From JBFHES01 sp041584015 (GTDB taxonomy: Bacteria > Bacteroidota > Bacteroidia > Bacteroidales > M50B96), in NCBI GenBank assembly GCA_041584015.1, contig JBFHES010000191.1, forward strand, positions 1 to 9,177: a stretch of 9,177 nt of DNA. Reading direction: 5' to 3'. A program made the translations under genes and the position numbers. The notes below the pieces were generated by a model. It was not told the DNA's origin. It saw nothing but the letters and a program-made list of their open reading frames with translations, and ran no database searches. Positions 6,107 through 9,177 of the stretch are shown piece by piece (position 1 is the first letter of the stretch; the number at the start of each line of letters is the position of its first letter).

Positions 6107-7571
6107 CGGCAAGTATTCTTTCGGTTACTAATTTTGAACTAACTACAACCATCGGTAATCCTGTTCCAGGTGTTGTCGATGCTCCAACATAATATACATT
6201 GTCAAATTTCTCATCCTTATTCGAAGGTCGGAAACCTCCAACCTGATTAAGGTCGTGAGCCAAGCCCAATCCACTTCCTCTGTACAAATTGTACATGCTC
6301 TCCCAATCCTGAGGTTGGTAAATGGTTTTGCTTACAAGGTTTGCCTTAATGTCGAAACCTGTTCTTTCGGCTAAATCATCAATTATGTGATCGGCAATTT
6401 CTTCTGCATCCGACCAGTCTGGCTTAAAGCGCAAGTCTGGTACCGGACAAAGAATGAAAATGCTTTCATGACCTGCTGGTGCATAATCTTCGTTATGGCG
6501 CGATGGAATGTTCACGTAATAATACGGTCGATCCAGCTTTATCTGGTTCTGGAAAATCTTTCCGGCATACTCTTCAAAGTTTCGTCGTAGAAAGTAATTA
6601 TGATGGTAGAGCTTGTCTAATTTACCTTTAACTCCCAGGTAAATAGTTAGAGGTGCAAGTGTCCATTTCTTTTTATCGAGTTTGGCTTGGCTAAATTTAG
6701 CTCGTTTAAAAATGGCACCTCGCCACCAGGCTGCATCTGCATTAATAACAAAACCATCGGCGGTCCATTCTTTTCCATTGTCGTCAACTAATGCGCTTAG
6801 CTTGCCATTTTCTGTTCGAAAATCTTTTATCTCAGTATTGTAATGAATTTCAACTCCCATCTTGTCAAGTTCCTTAACAATGCCTGTTACAATTTTATAC
6901 ATGCCACCTTTTACATTATGATAGCCATCGTGGACCATTTCGGTGTAGGTGAGCAAGGAGTAAACAGCAGGGGTATCGAAAGGTGTTGCTCCAAGGAAGA
7001 ATCCAACAAGCGAGAAAATAACTTTAACCTCAAAACTTGTGAAATGGTCTTCCATTTCTTTCCACATTGTTTTAAATACTTTTGGAAGATGCTTTAGCGG
7101 AACCTTTCGAAGTTTTAGGACATAATCTAAAATGGTGTCAAAATTTTGTTTAATAATTACGCCTTCAGTATCATGAAAAATTTCGCCCGCCGATTTTAGT
7201 AACTTTTCAATCTTACGTTTAAAATCGGGTTCAATATCTTTGAACTCCTGCTCAAGTTTTTCAAGATTTTTATAAATATGATAGCTGCGATTGTCTCCTT
7301 CAAAATGAACGGCATACAGCGGATCCAACTCAACAAACTCAAAAGGCATTTCTAGTCCGCAATAGTCAATAAGTTCTTTAAACTCATAACTCATGCTGAA
7401 AAATGTTGGTGCCATGTCAAATTTGAAACCGTCTTTTTCGAGCAGGTTTAATCTGCCACCGGCATTGTGTTGCTTCTCAATGATGCTAACTTCATAGCCT
7501 TTAGAGGCTAAGCGTAAGGCAGTAGAGAGTCCACCAAGACCAGCACCGGCAATTAAAATTTTAGACTTCAT
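6093..7571 (-). CDS. crtI: Phytoene desaturase (CrtI type)
   Basis: The 492-residue length is standard for CrtI. The N-terminus is a FAD-binding fold with AGAGLGG (8-14), an acidic end of strand 2 (IIEKQ) and the GGRLN block, followed by FDMAPTFF. The C-terminus has YYVGASTTPGTGLPM (460-474), the CrtI-family signature that closes the FAD site. The enzyme is a membrane-associated amine-oxidase-fold desaturase that converts phytoene to lycopene in four steps. The family also includes CrtD-type desaturases and diapophytoene enzymes, but the direct coupling to crtB supports phytoene desaturase. It is the first gene of the operon; the ATG at 7571 opens onto the 168-base gap shared with cruF. No Shine-Dalgarno sequence is visible upstream, as usual in Bacteroidota. 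Antisense open frames within it (for example 6387-6590 and 6843-7097) look like shadows, not genes. Confidence 0.94.
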   Translation of the reverse strand: MKSKILIAGAGLGGLSTALRLASKGYEVSIIEKQHNAGGRLNLLEKDGFKFDMAPTFFSMSYEFKELIDYCGLEMPFEFVELDPLYAVHFEGDNRSYHIYKNLEKLEQEFKDIEPDFKRKIEKLLKSAGEIFHDTEGVIIKQNFDTILDYVLKLRKVPLKHLPKVFKTMWKEMEDHFTSFEVKVIFSLVGFFLGATPFDTPAVYSLLTYTEMVHDGYHNVKGGMYKIVTGIVKELDKMGVEIHYNTEIKDFRTENGKLSALVDDNGKEWTADGFVINADAAWWRGAIFKRAKFSQAKLDKKKWTLAPLTIYLGVKGKLDKLYHHNYFLRRNFEEYAGKIFQNQIKLDRPYYYVNIPSRHNEDYAPAGHESIFILCPVPDLRFKPDWSDAEEIADHIIDDLAERTGFDIKANLVSKTIYQPQDWESMYNLYRGSGLGLAHDLNQVGGFRPSNKDEKFDNVYYVGASTTPGTGLPMVVVSSKLVTERILADGTL

Positions 7572-7596
7572 TTGTGTGTGTTTAATAAAATTACAA

Positions 7597-7630
7597 AAAA
7601 GATAAACAAGAGGATTTTTGTTTTGTTCAA
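7597..7630 (-). promoter_or_regulatory. Weak candidate promoter for the crtI operon
   Basis: On the minus strand TTG (7630-7628) is followed after 23 bases by TATCTTTT (7604-7597), which misses the -7 consensus TAnnTTTG only at its last base. Spacing is at the upper limit of the known range. The transcript start would be near 7590, about 18 bases before the ATG. It is plausible from position but weak on sequence. Confidence 0.22.
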
Positions 7631-7683
7631 TGGCTAATGATATAATTCAGTAAAAAACAAATAAGTGCCTATGATGTTAGTGT

Positions 7684-7713
7684 TTGAGTTATCTTTAATC
7701 CGGCCTAATTATG
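7684..7713 (+). promoter_or_regulatory. Candidate Bacteroidota-type promoter for cruF
   Basis: TTG at 7684-7686 (within TTTG) is followed after 19 bases by TAATTATG (7706-7713), one mismatch from TAnnTTTG. The start of transcription would fall near 7720, with a leader of about 20 bases before the ATG at 7740. The spacing equals that of the candidate cheR promoter. The -7 element lies in the loop of the inverted repeat at 7700-7721, which would let a bound regulator block it. Confidence 0.38.
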
Positions 7714-7721
7714 TTGGTCGG
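7700..7721. repeat. GC-rich imperfect inverted repeat, possible operator
   Basis: Arms CCGGCC (7700-7705) and GGTCGG (7716-7721) are inverted with one mismatch (five of six pairs; the sixth would be G-U in RNA) around a 10-base AT-rich spacer. It is conspicuous because the rest of this gap is strongly AT-rich. It covers the candidate -7 element of cruF, so an operator for a carotenoid regulator is a reasonable guess. No regulator gene (such as a CarH/LitR MerR-type gene) is in the window. Confidence 0.3.
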
Positions 7722-7739
7722 TTTACAAATTATTCGTAG

Positions 7740-8387
7740 ATGTTGAAGGTGTTTAAAATAGCTGATAGGCGAATGCTGTGGCTAATTGTTCTCTTGTATG
7801 TTATATACCTGGTAGGCGGTCTCGCATATTATTACCTGCCAACCAGGGCACTTATTATTTCACTTACGCCCATAAATTTGTTGTTTTGTCTGGTCTTGCT
7901 ACTGCTCGCTCACGGCACTATTGCCCGCAAGCAAATTTTGGTTTTTGGGCTGATTGCTTTGCTTGGATTTTTTGTGGAGCTTATTGGGGTAGCAACAGGG
8001 GTAGTGTTTGGTTCTTATACCTATGGTCCTGTTTTAGGATTAAAACTATTCGACACTCCAATTATGATAGGAATAAACTGGATAATGCTGATTTATGCCA
8101 TTTATAGTATGTTTCCGGATTGGCAGCGCAATTGGCTTTTTCCGTTTTTTGGCGCATCGTTAATGGTTATTTATGATTTGCTTCTTGAATATTTTGCAAT
8201 AAAAATAGGCCTTTGGTCCTGGGCGCAGGATGTCATTCCAATTAAGAATTATATTGCTTGGTACATTATCTCAGTGGTATTATTTTTCATTATGCAGCTA
8301 AGCAAGCAGCGCATCTCAAACCCGCTCAGCAAATATGTGCTTTTGGCGCAGCTCTTATTCTTTATTGTGGTCTTATTAGGTGCTTGA
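7740..8387 (+). CDS. cruF: CruF-type carotenoid hydratase (carotenoid biosynthesis protein)
   Basis: This 215-residue membrane protein has about six hydrophobic segments and the CruF/DUF422 family signature: FFVELIGVATGVVFGSYTYG (77-96) followed by DTPIMIGINW (105-114). Glu80, Gly91, Tyr93 and Asn113-Trp114 are the polar positions that stand out within the membrane. Family members add water across the 1,2 (1',2') double bond at the open end of carotenoids: bacterioruberin hydratases in haloarchaea, and 1'-hydroxylation towards myxol- or saproxanthin-type pigments in cyanobacteria and Bacteroidota. Acting after a cyclase that leaves one end open, it would give 1'-hydroxy-gamma-carotene. The length is short against some members of 240-300 residues but all core segments seem present. 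It is transcribed away from crtI from its own likely promoter. The ATG at 7740 is the first in-frame start with a suitable N-terminal segment. Confidence 0.85.
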   Translation: MLKVFKIADRRMLWLIVLLYVIYLVGGLAYYYLPTRALIISLTPINLLFCLVLLLLAHGTIARKQILVFGLIALLGFFVELIGVATGVVFGSYTYGPVLGLKLFDTPIMIGINWIMLIYAIYSMFPDWQRNWLFPFFGASLMVIYDLLLEYFAIKIGLWSWAQDVIPIKNYIAWYIISVVLFFIMQLSKQRISNPLSKYVLLAQLLFFIVVLLGA

Positions 8388-8442
8388 TGAATTTATCTTA
8401 ACCGAATATCTTACTTTTATCACCTTGAATTAATAAGCAATT

Positions 8443-9177
8443 ATGAGATACTTTTTTAGTGTAGTACTATTTTTTACCTGCTTTGGATTGTTTGGGCAAG
8501 CACTTCCAATCTCAATCGATGGTCGGTTCGACGATTGGCAAACTTCAAATATTAGTTTTAGTGATGCTGCTGGTGATGGAGGTGTTTTAGACCTGATCTC
8601 ATTCAAGGTTTCTAATGACAGTAGCAATCTATATATACTTCTGGAACTAAGTGAGAGCTTTCGACTTAATACTGAGAATGAGTTGTATTTAGAAATTGAT
8701 GGTGATAACAATGCAAGCACTGGTTATGCCATTAATGGGATAGGAGCGGAGCTTGGATGGAAGTTCGGTGGAAGATATGGTTTTTATAATACCACAATTA
8801 CTACACAAATTGAACATCCGTCAATAAGTTTCGTGGCAGCTCCAACAGTCACTTCAAATATCTTTGAGATTGCCATTGCACGCGATGCCCAGCCTACCGG
8901 TTCCGATTTCTTATTTACAAGTGATACCGTCAAAATATGTTTTGTCGATCAGTCAACGGGTGGTGATTATATGCCTAACCAGGGGACTACCTTTACCTAT
9001 GTTTTTGATCAAGCGGTAATAGCACCGCCTGCTCCTATTGATCTTGTTAAGGCCGATACCTCTTATGTTCGTTTAATGACTTTTAATACATTGTTTAATG
9101 GATTAACTGATCAGAACAGGATTCCGGCTTTCGGAAGGATTTTTCAGGCAATACAACCTGATATCATCACCTTTAAC
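8443..9177 (+). CDS. Secreted protein with N-terminal sugar-binding-like domain and endonuclease/exonuclease/phosphatase domain, 3' end missing
   Basis: An open frame from the ATG at 8443 continues to the last base of the window (245 codons, no stop). Residues 1-20 form a type I signal peptide (RYFFSVVLFFTCFGLFGQA) with the Phe-Gly-Gln ending frequent in Bacteroidota. Residues about 23-195 look like a beta-sandwich domain of the CBM9/DOMON-like type: IDGRFDDW near the start, a DAAGDGG turn, NLYILLEL, then YLEIDGDNNASTGY. Residues 208-245 read YVRLMTFNTLFNG and PDIITFN, the opening strand (with the metal-binding Asn) and second strand of the endonuclease/exonuclease/phosphatase fold. The catalytic His and Asp residues lie beyond the window. 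A secreted phosphodiesterase or nuclease is likely; substrate and C-terminus (perhaps a secretion-system tail) are unknown. It starts 55 bases after cruF on the same strand but has no evident link to carotenoids. Confidence 0.78.
   Translation, partial: MRYFFSVVLFFTCFGLFGQALPISIDGRFDDWQTSNISFSDAAGDGGVLDLISFKVSNDSSNLYILLELSESFRLNTENELYLEIDGDNNASTGYAINGIGAELGWKFGGRYGFYNTTITTQIEHPSISFVAAPTVTSNIFEIAIARDAQPTGSDFLFTSDTVKICFVDQSTGGDYMPNQGTTFTYVFDQAVIAPPAPIDLVKADTSYVRLMTFNTLFNGLTDQNRIPAFGRIFQAIQPDIITFN

Noticed and set aside
6843..7097. Open frame of 84 codons antisense to crtI
   Set aside because: It lies entirely within a well-supported gene and its product has no recognisable motif; the same holds for frames at 546-731, 3596-3898, 4111-4356, 6387-6590 and 7778-8107.
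8430..8720. Minus-strand open frame of 96 codons over the start of the secreted protein gene
   Set aside because: The plus strand carries a signal peptide and two recognisable domains in one frame that stays open to the window end; the minus frame looks like its shadow.

Overview
The window looks like chromosomal DNA of a Bacteroidota bacterium, probably from a pigmented, marine-type lineage of the Bacteroidales/Marinilabiliales or Cytophagales. I cannot resolve the order from this sequence. The grounds are the AT-rich base composition, the lack of convincing Shine-Dalgarno sequences in front of the starts I checked, candidate promoters of the Bacteroidota type (TTG, about 19 bases, TAnnTTTG), and the protein families: a receiver-less CheB, a divergent hemerythrin-like protein paired with a LuxR-type regulator, and a crtI-crtB-cyclase operon opposite a CruF-type hydratase. 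I see no rRNA, tRNA, CRISPR array, insertion sequence, phage gene or attachment site. No gene-free stretch exceeds 300 bases; the longest is the 168-base gap between crtI and cruF.

Layout: (1) 1-507, the 3' part of a cytidylate kinase-like gene on the plus strand, then a PlsC-like acyltransferase on the minus strand (522-1067). (2) A plus-strand run from 1186 to 4597: cheR, an overlapping cheB made only of the methylesterase domain, a 67-base gap, then three tightly packed genes: a hemerythrin-like protein, a LuxR-type regulator that starts on the base after the previous stop, and a LOG-family nucleotide hydrolase 2 bases further on. (3) A minus-strand carotenoid operon, crtI-crtB-lycopene cyclase (transcribed from 7571 down to 4587), whose genes overlap and whose end overlaps the LOG gene by 11 bases. 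(4) A divergent cruF-like carotenoid hydratase gene (7740-8387). (5) The 5' part of a secreted protein in which a sugar-binding-like domain is followed by the beginning of an endonuclease/exonuclease/phosphatase domain. It runs off the right edge.

Functional reading: phytoene synthase makes phytoene, CrtI desaturates it to lycopene, the CrtYc/CrtYd-type cyclase closes one or both ends, and the CruF-type protein hydrates an open end. Cyclase plus hydratase fits a monocyclic, 1'-hydroxylated carotenoid of the gamma-carotene/saproxanthin/myxol/flexixanthin kind, but the ring hydroxylase, ketolase and 3',4'-desaturase needed for those end products are not in this window.

The best candidate for something little described is the hemerythrin-like/LuxR pair. 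A putative diiron protein is directly abutted to a regulator whose receiver domain has lost the phosphorylation site, which suggests sensing by protein contact rather than by phosphotransfer. The receiver-less CheR/CheB pair upstream, with no chemotaxis genes in view and no possible AUG start for cheB, is a second point of interest.
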